The position numbers and the translations under genes were made by a program. The notes below the pieces were generated by a model. It did no database searches. It was given only the letters and a program-made list of their open reading frames with translations, and was not told where the DNA came from. Shown piece by piece: positions 34,256-42,655 of a stretch of 64,000 nucleotides of DNA (position 1 is its first letter; each line of letters starts with the position of its first letter). Source of the DNA: Hornefia porci. Lineage in GTDB: Bacteria > Bacillota > Clostridia > Peptostreptococcales > Anaerovoracaceae. The DNA lies in contig NZ_MJIE01000001.1 of assembly GCF_001940235.1 (NCBI RefSeq), positions 744,001-808,000 on the forward strand. The letters run 5' to 3'.

Positions 34256-34959
34256 AGCCCCACCTCCCTCCGGTTCAGGAACCTTTTCCCTGTTTCACTG
34301 CGCAGATAGTCCTCCTTCCTGCCGAAAAAGCAGGTGCTCCCGATATGGAGAATGTGATCTGCGTAGCGCACCGCCGAGAGGATGTCGTGAGAGATCATGA
34401 CGATCGTCATTCCTCTTCTGTTGAGTTCCCCGATTATCGCATACATTTCCCTTGTCGCCTCGGGATCCAGACCTGTCACCGGCTCGTCCATGAACAGGAT
34501 TTTTCCGGAGGCGCACAGCGCCCTTGCCAGCAGAACCTTCTGCTGCTGCCCGCCGGAAAGGCTGCGAAAGCTTCGGCCCGCAAGTTCTCCGATACACAGC
34601 CGGCGCATGATCGCCCGGGCCTCTGCCTTTTCACTTCTCCGGTAGAACGGTCTCCGGCCCGTTTGCCCCTGAAAACCGGACAGTACGATCTCTCCGGCAG
34701 TCGCGGGGAAATCCCGCTGTATGTGAAGCTGCTGAGGAAGATACCCGATTTCGTTCTTCCGGATCTCCGGGCTGTAGACCGGATGTCCGCTCACCGGCTT
34801 CTGCAGGCCGAGAAGAGTACGCATCAGCGTACTCTTTCCCGCACCGTTTTCTCCTACAATACAGAGGTAATCTCCCGCGTTCACACTGAAACTGAGGCCG
34901 GACGCGATGGCTCGTTCTCCGTAACCGATGGATAAATTACTGCAGCGGATCTGTTCCAT
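34252..34959 (-). CDS. Metal ABC transporter ATP-binding protein (ZnuC-like)
   Basis: The 235-residue ABC ATPase has Walker A GENGAGKST near residue 36, the Q-loop LPQQLHIQRD, the signature SLSGGQQQKVLLARAL, Walker B ILFMDEPVTGLD and the H-loop MISHD. It is typical of the ZnuC/MntB branch. It starts two bases after the binding-protein gene ends and overlaps the permease. It powers uptake of Zn2+ or Mn2+. Confidence 0.93.
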   Translation of the reverse strand: MEQIRCSNLSIGYGERAIASGLSFSVNAGDYLCIVGENGAGKSTLMRTLLGLQKPVSGHPVYSPEIRKNEIGYLPQQLHIQRDFPATAGEIVLSGFQGQTGRRPFYRRSEKAEARAIMRRLCIGELAGRSFRSLSGGQQQKVLLARALCASGKILFMDEPVTGLDPEATREMYAIIGELNRRGMTIVMISHDILSAVRYADHILHIGSTCFFGRKEDYLRSETGKRFLNRREVGL

Positions 34960-34961
34960 GA

Positions 34962-35969
34962 CTATTCCTCCCGCTGCAGCGCTTTCTTCAGCACGCCGAG
35001 GTTCGCCGTCATGACGCCGAGGTAGGTCTTTCCCTTTTCCACTTCCTCAGAAGTCGTTGACTGCATGGAATCCAGCGTCACAATGTGCTGATTCTTTTTC
35101 CCGGTATTTTTTATAATCGTTCTGGCGATTTTCCGGTCGGATCCCTCTATGGTCGCGATATTCTTCAGTTTAAGCTTATCCACCTTCTTCGCCAGGAACG
35201 AAATTGTCCTGAAGCTGGCTTCCGTCTCGGCGGAACAGCCCGCAAACGCGGCGTAATAATCCAGACCGTAGTCGTCCACCATGTAGCGGAACGGGAAACG
35301 GTCGCCGACCACCAGCGTTTTGCCTGCCGAACGTCGAACCGCTTTTTTGTATTTTTCGTCCAGTGCGGACAGCTGACGAAGATATTCAGCTTCGTTTTTC
35401 CCGTATGCGTTCGCGTTCTCCGGATCCAGCGCTTCGATTTCCTTCGCGATCGCTTTTGTCAGCACCTTCGCGTTTTTCAGCGAAAGCCACACGTGTTCAT
35501 CGTACTCCGGCTCGTCGCTGTCGCCTTCCTCTTCTTCCTTTTCCGGCATCATTCCTTTTTTTGATTCCTCTTCTTTCACAGAATCGCCCAGGACATCCAG
35601 AAGATTGATCACTTTCATTTTCCTGTTTGTGGAGTTCTTCAGCGCCTTGCTGACCCATTCGTCCGATTCACCGCCGACATAGATGAACAGGTCGCAGGAT
35701 TTTACCTTTGCGATGTCCTCCGTCGTCGGCTGATAGCTGTGCAGATCGACTCCGTTGTCCAGAAGCATTGTCACCTCTGCCTGATCCGCTTTGCTGCCGA
35801 GGATCTGTGTGACCCAGTCATATTCCGGGAATATGGTTGTAACGATTTTTATTTTTTTGCTGTCCGCGGAAGTTTTCGACTCTGAATTGCCGCTGTCTTT
35901 CGCGCAGCCTGAGAGAGCAGCCGCCACAAAGACCACTGCCGCCAGAAGAATTACTGCTGTTTTTTTCAT
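34962..35969 (-). CDS. Metal-binding lipoprotein of the ABC transporter (ZnuA-like)
   Basis: The 335-residue solute-binding protein of cluster A-I starts with a lipoprotein signal (LLAAVVFVAAALSGCAKD). Metal-ligand candidates are His in NGVDLHSYQPTTEDI and in EPEYDEHVWLSLKNA. A short acidic loop, PEKEEEEGDSDEPEYDEH, stands where zinc-specific homologs carry a His/Asp-rich loop. Zinc is favoured, but manganese cannot be excluded. First of four overlapping or abutting genes. Confidence 0.9.
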   Translation of the reverse strand: MKKTAVILLAAVVFVAAALSGCAKDSGNSESKTSADSKKIKIVTTIFPEYDWVTQILGSKADQAEVTMLLDNGVDLHSYQPTTEDIAKVKSCDLFIYVGGESDEWVSKALKNSTNRKMKVINLLDVLGDSVKEEESKKGMMPEKEEEEGDSDEPEYDEHVWLSLKNAKVLTKAIAKEIEALDPENANAYGKNEAEYLRQLSALDEKYKKAVRRSAGKTLVVGDRFPFRYMVDDYGLDYYAAFAGCSAETEASFRTISFLAKKVDKLKLKNIATIEGSDRKIARTIIKNTGKKNQHIVTLDSMQSTTSEEVEKGKTYLGVMTANLGVLKKALQREE

Positions 35970-36044
35970 AACAAAACTGACCCTTTCTTTTTTCGTCGTA
36001 TTGATAGCATTGACTCCCGGCTCACGCCGTCAGAAAGGGGCTTT

Positions 36045-36350
36045 TCAGTTGTTCATCCGGACTTTGCGGACAATCAGAGTATCCGCTGCCGCAAAATATG
36101 AAAAAATGAGAGAAAGGACGGTAAAGAACACTGCCGCGGCTCCCGCCGCGGGCGACGGAGTGTCACCGCCATACAGTGTCTGGACGATATTCTCACACTG
36201 GTGCAGACAGACACAGATCGGGCAGTCGTCGCCCGAACAGTGGTGATCGGACTCCTCCGCGATATAGAAGGTGGCCAGAACGACCGTTGCCAGCAGAAGA
36301 ACGCTGAGAAAAACAGCAGTGAACCTTTCTCTGGTATGAAAACCTGTCAT
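36045..36350 (-). CDS. Small membrane protein with a Cys/His cluster
   Basis: The start is better at ATG 36350 (MTGFHTRERF, 101 residues) than at the longer in-frame start 36476, because the region between holds an operator-like repeat and overlaps cbiL. Two transmembrane helices flank HHCSGDDCPICVCLHQCENI, a dense cysteine/histidine loop probably exposed and metal-binding. It lies 75 bp upstream of the zinc-type ABC operon in the same direction. A role in metal sensing or handover is plausible but unproven. Confidence 0.6.
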   Translation of the reverse strand: MTGFHTRERFTAVFLSVLLLATVVLATFYIAEESDHHCSGDDCPICVCLHQCENIVQTLYGGDTPSPAAGAAAVFFTVLSLIFSYFAAADTLIVRKVRMNN

Positions 36351-36431
36351 CCTCAGCACGGCTGCTCCCCTCCCTTCTTCTCTGCCCCCGATTTTATGCG
36401 GGAATATCTGATTCATGAATTCCTTCTGAAA

Positions 36432-36450
36432 TTGAAAACTACGTTCAATT
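36432..36450. promoter_or_regulatory. Inverted repeat upstream of the metal-transport genes
   Basis: ATTGAA - aactacg - TTCAAT is a perfect 6-bp inverted repeat in an AT-rich island within GC-rich DNA, just before the gene at 36350 and the transporter operon. Position suggests an operator for a Fur/Zur- or MarR/AdcR-type metal regulator. It does not match the classical Fur-family box. Confidence 0.4.
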
Positions 36451-36456
36451 TTAAAT

Positions 36457-37251
36457 TCATTTTCTCCGGCTGTCAAGTGGATTGAGGATGCTTTCAGATT
36501 CAGAGCGCCGCTTTTCCGCGCCTTCAGAGAGGTCGTCAGACGGCTGATTTGAACCTTTCTCTTCCTTCGCGAGAATCATCGAAAAATATCCGGCGGTGTC
36601 CGGAATCGAATCCGCTCCGCGGTAGATTTTCTGATCCGGCATCCCGCAGTTTTCGACCATGTAAACCTCTCTCCCGCTGCCGGCGAGGGCTGATTTTACC
36701 GCATCCATGCGTGTTCCGGATTTCATCAGTGCGCAGGTTCCCGGCAGGCGGAGCGTCTCCTCCAGTTCCGACTCATCCATCTGACCGGCGGGAATAATAT
36801 GCAGCGCCTCATCCCATTCCGTCAGCGGCACGCCGGCTTCTGCCGCCGCCGCACAGAAAGACGGTACGCCGCTGATATATCCGGTCGGATATCCCAGCCC
36901 GGCGATCCGTTCCTCCAGATAAGCAAACGTGGAATATATCGCCGGATCCCCCAGTGTCAGAAACGCCACATCTCTCCCCTGCTTCAGAAAGGACTCCAGA
37001 AGCAGCGCTCCCTGCCGGAAAGACTTTGTCAGTTCCGCTCTGTCGCGGGTCATCGGCATATCCACCGCCAGCAATTCCTTTGTCGCCAGAGACGGCTCCG
37101 CCTGTACCGCAATCCTGTACGCCGTACTCTGCCGCGCATCCTTCCCCGGACAGGCAATTACCGCAGACTCGCGGATAATCCTCACCGCCGCCAGCGTCAT
37201 CAGCTCCGGATTACCCGGTCCTACCCCTACTCCATATAACGTCCCCTTCAT
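36457..37251 (-). CDS. cbiL: Precorrin-2/cobalt-factor-II C20-methyltransferase
   Basis: The 264-residue SAM-dependent tetrapyrrole methylase has the N-terminal loop LYGVGVGPGNPELMTLAAVR, then FLTLGDPAIYSTFAYL, GVPSFCAAAAEAGVPL and LMKSGTRMDAVKSAL, which are CbiL/CobI signatures. It methylates C20 in anaerobic cobalamin synthesis. No other cob/cbi gene is in the window, and it lies behind an NhaC gene (33-bp gap), so it may be an isolated biosynthetic gene. The C-terminal 30 residues after KEEKG are low-complexity. Confidence 0.9.
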   Translation of the reverse strand: MKGTLYGVGVGPGNPELMTLAAVRIIRESAVIACPGKDARQSTAYRIAVQAEPSLATKELLAVDMPMTRDRAELTKSFRQGALLLESFLKQGRDVAFLTLGDPAIYSTFAYLEERIAGLGYPTGYISGVPSFCAAAAEAGVPLTEWDEALHIIPAGQMDESELEETLRLPGTCALMKSGTRMDAVKSALAGSGREVYMVENCGMPDQKIYRGADSIPDTAGYFSMILAKEEKGSNQPSDDLSEGAEKRRSESESILNPLDSRRK

Positions 37252-37284
37252 ACATCTCCTCCAGTCTGTTCTTTCATCAGTTCA

Positions 37285-38628
37285 TCATCCCATCTGCGTC
37301 AGAGTTTCCGGCTTCTGCCGCCCCGGAAACGTCCTCTTTTTTGTGAAAAGATAAAACAAAGGCATCAGATACATGAACGCCGCATACGGCAGACACCGGA
37401 AGTCCACGCCGAAAAAGGCCAGCGGCACGGAGCATCCGATACTCCAGGGAACAAAGCACGCAATCAGAATGACGGAATTCTCCATATCGACGGCGAGCTC
37501 CTCCCGGCTTCCCCCACCGTCCAGATAGGGCTTCTTCAGAAGGTCATTGCACATCAGCGTAGAAATCGTCTGATTGCAGAAGACCACCGCAGACGCCAGG
37601 GAAAGAAGCAGCATCACAGGAAACCGCCCGATGCGGGTACACGCCCGTTCCAGACGGAGCTGCAGAGAATCAAGCATTCCCGTCCCGTTGAAAATCCCCG
37701 AATAGGTACAGGAAATCAGCAGGATCCCGATAATTTCCAGCATAGACACCAGACCGCCTCCGTTGAGAATCCTGCCCAAACCGTTTCCCTCCGCCTGATA
37801 ACCGATTACACAGATCTGCAGAACCTTCATCAGAGGAACGCCCTGCACCTGCCAGGCCACCAGAATTCCTGCGGCGATGCTGAGTCCCATGGAAATCATG
37901 ACGCTGACGTGAAGCAGCGGTAGAAGCAGCATGATGACGGCCGGCACGAACGCCCACAGGGAGAGATTGAACGCCGATTCGAATTCCGAAACCAGAGCGC
38001 TGTCAACATGACTGATCGGATTCCGCACAGACAGAACCGCATAGACGACAAAACACAGTGCCAGCGGAACGACAGCAGTACGCATCATGACACGGACATT
38101 GTCGAAAATCTTTGTTCCCGTGATCCCCGCCACCATGTTCGCGCTGGACGAAACCGGAGATCCCCGATCCCCGAAATAGACGCCGCTCATCAGTACGCCG
38201 GCGGTGATCAGCGGATCCACGCCTCCGCTTCTGGCAAGCGTCATGAAGATGACCCCCACCGTCCCGGCAACCCCGAAGGATGTTCCCAGCGCATAGCTGA
38301 GCAGACAGGACAGGAGAAACGTAATAATCAGAAACGCCGACGGCGTAATGATCTTAATCCCGTAATACACAAAAATCGTAATCGTGCCGCTCACCCTCCA
38401 GGCTGCTGTGATGAAACCGATCACACACATCACCTCAATGACGATGAGCGATTCCCGGGCTCCGCGGATTCCCATCCCGCAGAGCTTCCGCAGCGTATAT
38501 CCCCGGTACAGCCCCACCGCCGCGAACGCCGCCAGCCCCGCAAGCAGCGCGAGGATCATAGAGGCTCCGCTGATCAGGGCGGCGACCATACATCCTACAA
38601 AAATACAAAACGCAATCAGAAGATCCAT
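37285..38628 (-). CDS. NhaC-family Na+/H+ antiporter
   Basis: The 447-residue protein has about 11-12 membrane helices. Family blocks are CLLSYALGTSFGVAGTVGVI, MSGVYFGDRGSPVSSSANMV and VIVCNQTISTLMCN-like AVVFCNQTISTLMCNDLL. The GDRGSPVS stretch corresponds to the GDHCSPIS stretch of the NhaC protein at 17135. It exports Na+ or exchanges organic ions. ATG follows AGGAGTGAGAA. cbiL follows 33 bp later. Second of three NhaC-type genes in the window. Confidence 0.85.
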   Translation of the reverse strand: MDLLIAFCIFVGCMVAALISGASMILALLAGLAAFAAVGLYRGYTLRKLCGMGIRGARESLIVIEVMCVIGFITAAWRVSGTITIFVYYGIKIITPSAFLIITFLLSCLLSYALGTSFGVAGTVGVIFMTLARSGGVDPLITAGVLMSGVYFGDRGSPVSSSANMVAGITGTKIFDNVRVMMRTAVVPLALCFVVYAVLSVRNPISHVDSALVSEFESAFNLSLWAFVPAVIMLLLPLLHVSVMISMGLSIAAGILVAWQVQGVPLMKVLQICVIGYQAEGNGLGRILNGGGLVSMLEIIGILLISCTYSGIFNGTGMLDSLQLRLERACTRIGRFPVMLLLSLASAVVFCNQTISTLMCNDLLKKPYLDGGGSREELAVDMENSVILIACFVPWSIGCSVPLAFFGVDFRCLPYAAFMYLMPLFYLFTKKRTFPGRQKPETLTQMG

Positions 38629-38801
38629 TTCTCACTCCTACTCCAAAACAGTTACTGAAACAAGTTTATCACAGCCCTTTTTATTTGTAAATCCGCCGCT
38701 CCCGCGAGTTTGTGCCCCCGCCGTTCCCGCGCGGCTTTCCGTCTGCTCCTGTTTTCTGTCCTGCTCTTTGTTTTCCCTTCACAAATATCCGCGGACTGTG
38801 A

Positions 38802-38960
38802 TATAATATAGTGTCTGCTCATTAAGTCCCCGTCGGACTTAATGGGTGCCGACGGCTGTTTGTCAGCAGCGCCGCGGCGCACCATCCAATGGAAGAATGC
38901 CCGGCATTGGCAAAATGTTCGCGGCCGTCTGATTTATTGAGATCTTATGGAGGCGTATAA
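38802..38960 (+). promoter_or_regulatory. Promoter and structured 5' leader of an NhaC gene
   Basis: TTCACA (38778) and TATAAT (38802-38807) make a promoter with an 18-bp spacer. The 150-nt leader holds a perfect 10-bp hairpin CATTAAGTCC/GGACTTAATG (38820-38844). Its loop, CCGTCGG, can instead pair with CCGACGG (38849-38855). Further pairs are AATGCC/GGCATT and GACGGC/GCCGTC near the end. Mutually exclusive stems hint at RNA-based control. I cannot match it to a known riboswitch. Confidence 0.4.
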
Positions 38961-40310
38961 ATGGAAAAGAAAACACCGAATGTCAGAGCTCTGGCCCCGA
39001 TTTTAGTCTTTCTCGTTCTCTATCTGGGAAGCGGGATCTATTATGAGTATATCAGGCCCAGGAGCGGTCAGATGGGCTTCTATGTCATGTCTGTCGTCGT
39101 CGCGTTCATGGTGGCTCTGGTTGTGGCCTTTCTTCAGAACCCGAAGCTGTCGTTCGATGAGAAGATTCACGTCTGCGCCAGGGGCATCGGTGATGACAAT
39201 ATCACGATCATGCTGTTTATCTTCCTGATGGCCGGCGCGTTCAGCGGAATTGCCCAGGCCTCCGGCGGAGCGACCAGCACCGCCTATATGCTCCTGAACA
39301 TCATCCCGCCGAACTTCGCTATTCCCTGTCTGTTTCTGATTGCCTGTCTGATTTCCATGGCCATGGGAACCAGTGTCGGAACGATTACCGTGCTCGTCCC
39401 GATTGTCTTTGTCGTAGCCAACAGCGCGGACCTCAGCCTCCCGTTCTGCGTCGGAACAGTCGTCGGCGGCGCCATGTTCGGCGACAACCTGTCCTTCATC
39501 TCCGACACCACCATCGCCGCGACCAAGACACAGGGCGTGGAAATGAAAGATAAATTCCGGGTCAATTTCCACATCGCGCTCCCCGCGGCCATCATCACCT
39601 TTGTCATCTTGATCGTCGCAGCGATGATGGGAGGCTCCGCTGATCTCCAGCACTATCAGTACAATGTCTGGCAGGCCATCCCGTATTTCGTTGTTCTGCT
39701 GGCCTCCCTCTGCGGAATCAACGTCTTTATCGTTCTGGGCTGCGGCACAATCCTATGCGGCGTCGTGGGTCTCGCTACCGGCTCACTCACCATCGCCACG
39801 GCGTTCAGCGCCATGGGAGAAGGAACAAAGAATATGTTCGAGACCATGATCGTCACGATCCTGGTCGCCTCCATGGGCTCGCTGATGCGGGAATACGGCG
39901 GTTTCGAATGGATTCTTCAGACGATCCGGAACCACTCCAGAACACGTAGAGGCGGCATGCTCGGCATAGGACTGCTGACCGCTCTGATGGATATCGCAAC
40001 GGCGAATAATACAGTAGCCATAGTGATGGCCGGACCGATCGCGAAGGACATCAGCGCCGAGTTCGGCATCGATCCGCGCAAGACTGCGTCCCTGATCGAC
40101 ATCTTCTCCTGCATATGCCAGGGGATCATTCCCTATGGCGCGCAGCTGCTGATCGCGGCCAGTATCGCCAAAATCACCAGCGTGTCCATCATTCCGTTCC
40201 TCTTCTATCAGTTCCTGCTTCTGGTCTGCGTCATCATCTCCATCATCGTCGACAGACCCGTCCGGGAACAGAAAGGCACGAAGGATCTTGAGAACAGAAA
40301 AATCAGCTGA
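38961..40310 (+). CDS. NhaC-family Na+/H+ antiporter
   Basis: The 449-residue membrane protein has about 12 helices. Signature blocks are LISMAMGTSVGTITVLVPIV, VVGGAMFGDNLSFISDTTIAATKTQG and MDIATANNTVAIVMAGPIAKDI. ATG follows TATGGAGGCGTATAA. It is monocistronic, with a structured leader upstream. Organisms that run on a sodium motive force often carry several such proteins. The exchanged ion or metabolite is not certain. Confidence 0.88.
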   Translation: MEKKTPNVRALAPILVFLVLYLGSGIYYEYIRPRSGQMGFYVMSVVVAFMVALVVAFLQNPKLSFDEKIHVCARGIGDDNITIMLFIFLMAGAFSGIAQASGGATSTAYMLLNIIPPNFAIPCLFLIACLISMAMGTSVGTITVLVPIVFVVANSADLSLPFCVGTVVGGAMFGDNLSFISDTTIAATKTQGVEMKDKFRVNFHIALPAAIITFVILIVAAMMGGSADLQHYQYNVWQAIPYFVVLLASLCGINVFIVLGCGTILCGVVGLATGSLTIATAFSAMGEGTKNMFETMIVTILVASMGSLMREYGGFEWILQTIRNHSRTRRGGMLGIGLLTALMDIATANNTVAIVMAGPIAKDISAEFGIDPRKTASLIDIFSCICQGIIPYGAQLLIAASIAKITSVSIIPFLFYQFLLLVCVIISIIVDRPVREQKGTKDLENRKIS

Positions 40311-40495
40311 GCGTTCCGCTCCCGCGCCGGTTATATGCTGCCGGCGCTTTTTTAATGCGCGTCCGGCCATCGGATGCGCCTGAAATATCAATACGCAGAA
40401 CGCATATCCGTTGGCCTGCCGCAGGGATTTTCAGACGCTTTATCCGGAAACACGACGCGAACATGCGAACAGAGCCGAACAAAAATCCGGTACGA

Positions 40496-40538
40496 AGCGC
40501 GAACAAATGTTTACTTTTTGTTCGCGCTGTGTTATACT
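40496..40538 (+). promoter_or_regulatory. lexA promoter with an SOS box inside a larger palindrome
   Basis: CGAACAAATGTTTA (40499-40512) fits the Gram-positive LexA box CGAACnnnnGTTyG at the key bases. It overlaps the -35 (TTACTT, 40511-40516); the -10 is TATACT (40533-40538). The box lies within a 10-bp inverted repeat AGCGCGAACA / TGTTCGCGCT (40496-40528). A further CGAACATGCGAAC lies at about 40457-40470. Confidence 0.8.
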
Positions 40539-40568
40539 TTGTGTATAAATGATTTACAGGGGGACGCT

Positions 40569-41255
40569 ATGGCAGATTTGAAGGAAAAAGAACAGAAGAT
40601 ACTGGATTTCATGAGAAAGGAAATCCGAACCAAGGGATATCCGCCGACTGTTCGCGAGATATGCGCGGCTGTCGGAATCAAGTCCACCTCTACGGCTCAT
40701 AAAGCCATCGGCGCTCTGGTGGAGAAGGGCTACCTTCGCAAGGATCCGGCCAAGCCGCGGGCGCTGGTTCTGGTGCCGCAGGAGGAAGACGAGCCGGAAG
40801 CCGATACACCGGACGTTCCTGAAAACGCCGCCGCTCCGCCGCAGGCTCCCGATCCGGCGCCGGAACGCGAGGACGTCATCGACATCCCCGTTATCGGACG
40901 CGTCGCCGCCGGTACGCCGATCACCGCGGAGGAAAATATGGACGGGACCTTCCCGGTTCCCGCGCAGTTCGTGCAGGGAACCTGTTTCATGCTCCGCGTT
41001 CGCGGTGAATCCATGATCAATGTGGGCATCATGGACGGGGATCTGATCCTCGTCGAGCAGCAGAACACCGCGGAAAACGGTGATATTGTGGTTGCCATGA
41101 TTGACGGATTTGAAAGCGAAGCGACCGTGAAGACCTATTACAGAGAAGATGACCACATCCGCCTTCAGCCGGAAAACGACACCATGAGCCCGATTATCGT
41201 CCGGGATGTGAGCATTCAGGGGAAGGTTCGCGGCGTCTTCCGCTACCTGAACTGA
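40569..41255 (+). CDS. lexA: LexA repressor
   Basis: Start at ATG 40569 after AGGGGGACGCT (228 residues). The winged helix spans about 1-70 (QKILDFMRKEIRTKGYPPTV, REICAAVGIKSTSTAHKAIG). A long Pro/Ala/Glu linker follows (about 75-110), longer than in Bacillus LexA. The S24 peptidase has the Ala-Gly cleavage site in GRVAAGTPI, Ser in VRGESMINVGIMDGD and Lys in ESEATVKTYY. It represses SOS genes and cuts itself with RecA-ssDNA. Its own promoter carries a LexA box. Confidence 0.95.
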   Translation: MADLKEKEQKILDFMRKEIRTKGYPPTVREICAAVGIKSTSTAHKAIGALVEKGYLRKDPAKPRALVLVPQEEDEPEADTPDVPENAAAPPQAPDPAPEREDVIDIPVIGRVAAGTPITAEENMDGTFPVPAQFVQGTCFMLRVRGESMINVGIMDGDLILVEQQNTAENGDIVVAMIDGFESEATVKTYYREDDHIRLQPENDTMSPIIVRDVSIQGKVRGVFRYLN

Positions 41256-41358
41256 GCCGTAACTGAGCCGTGCACAATCCGCCGGAAGCCTGACCTGCCG
41301 GCGTCAGCTCAGTCAGCTTAGCCGGCTCCGGTTCCGGCTTAACCGGCCGGTGTTGCTC

Positions 41359-41448
41359 TATGCCCTTGAAGCAAGGCCGAGAGAGATCCCTTCGGTCCGT
41401 TCCGTAAAGGCAGCCGGCCGATAGTCTACTATGCCCTCGAAGCGAGGC
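41359..41448 (+). repeat. Two 19-bp hairpin repeats with a compensated base pair
   Basis: TATGCCCTTGAAGCAAGGC (41359-41377) and TATGCCCTCGAAGCGAGGC (41430-41448) are identical except for T to C and A to G, which keep the stem (CCTT..AAGG versus CCTC..GAGG) around GAAGC. They lie in the 205-bp gap between lexA and the VWA gene, a gap otherwise rich in GC repeats (GGCTCCGGTTCCGGC) and without genes. Confidence 0.6.
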
Positions 41449-41460
41449 AGGCCGACTCGC

Positions 41461-42651
41461 TTATCGTGAAAGAAGCTTCTGTATCGCGGCGTCCAGCCCG
41501 TCGAGCGTCAACTCGTACATCGGAAATACGTCCCGTACCAGTGCGATGGTGCGGGATCCCCACGCATATCCCCAGCGTTCTTTTTTTATGGGATTCAGCC
41601 AGACGATATTTTTATAATGTCTCTCCAGTTTTTTTAACCAATCGATGCCGGGTTCTTTGTTGTAGACATACCAGTCCAGATTTCCTCCCCGGGATAATAA
41701 CTCATAGCTGGACATCGCCGCATCACCCACCAGAATCACCTTATAGTCCGAATCCAGATTTCTGAGCACCCACTCGGTCTCGATCCAGCGGCCGCTCGCG
41801 CAGGAGGGATCCGTATAAAGGTAATCATAGACACAGTTATGGAAATAATAGATTTTCAGATCTTTCAGGTGTGTTGAATCGTGCAGCGCCTGAAACAGTC
41901 TGCTGCAGAGTTCGCTGTGCTGATACATGGAGCCGCCCGCATCCATCAGCAGAAGCAGCTTGACGGTGTTCTTCCGGGGCTTTTCATAAACAAGTCTCAG
42001 AAGTCCTGCATTCTCACAGGTGGCGTCAATGGTCTCATCGATGTCCAGTTCTGTTTTCGCCGTGTCTACCCGGGTGGAAAACTGCCGCAGCTTCCGGAAA
42101 GCCATCTGAAACTGACGGGTATCCAGCTCATTATCCTGCCGGAAATCACGGAAATTGCGTTCCTCCGCAATCTGCACCGCCGACCGGTGCCGTCCCGCTC
42201 CGCCGACCCGGATTCCCGCAGGATTGTAGCCGCCGTGGCCGAAGGGCGATGTCCCTCCGGTTCCGACCCAGTAATTTCCGCCGTCGTGCTTTTCCTTCTG
42301 TTCCTCCAGACGTTCCCGGAACATCTTCTGCAGCGTATCGAAATCAAATTCCTTCGCCCATTCCGGCATATCCTCGAGTTCCCGCTCCAGCTCACCCTGA
42401 TTCAGCCAGTCCCACAGTTCCTCCGGAAGCTCATCCACCGGCCGGATCGACTGGAAAAAAGCAGCAAACGCCATATCAAATTTGTCGTAGTCGCTCTCCC
42501 GTTTCACGAGGACATTCCGGCACAGATAATAAAATTCCCGCAGCGAGTTTCCGGCCAGCCCCCGATCCAGAGCATCCATCAGACAGAGCCATTCGTCCAG
42601 CGAAACCTCCAAGCCGTATTCCCTCAGTGTATAGAAAAAATGGATGAACAT
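41461..42651 (-). CDS. VWA-domain protein (CoxE-like partner of MoxR)
   Basis: In this 396-residue protein, residues about 195-396 form a von Willebrand A domain with a MIDAS-type LLLMDAGGSMYQH and later LVGDAAMSSYEL. The N-terminal half is helical (FFYTLREYGLEVSLDEWLC). Together with the MoxR ATPase encoded five bases upstream it forms the widespread MoxR-VWA pair, which helps insert metals into or remodel protein complexes. The client is unknown; no oxidoreductase sits next to it. ATG overlaps no neighbour. Confidence 0.88.
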   Translation of the reverse strand: MFIHFFYTLREYGLEVSLDEWLCLMDALDRGLAGNSLREFYYLCRNVLVKRESDYDKFDMAFAAFFQSIRPVDELPEELWDWLNQGELERELEDMPEWAKEFDFDTLQKMFRERLEEQKEKHDGGNYWVGTGGTSPFGHGGYNPAGIRVGGAGRHRSAVQIAEERNFRDFRQDNELDTRQFQMAFRKLRQFSTRVDTAKTELDIDETIDATCENAGLLRLVYEKPRKNTVKLLLLMDAGGSMYQHSELCSRLFQALHDSTHLKDLKIYYFHNCVYDYLYTDPSCASGRWIETEWVLRNLDSDYKVILVGDAAMSSYELLSRGGNLDWYVYNKEPGIDWLKKLERHYKNIVWLNPIKKERWGYAWGSRTIALVRDVFPMYELTLDGLDAAIQKLLSR

Positions 42652-42655
42652 CAGC

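Noticed and set aside
37252-37284. Cobalamin riboswitch before cbiL
   Set aside because: The gap to the upstream gene is 33 bp, far too short; no B12-box is seen.
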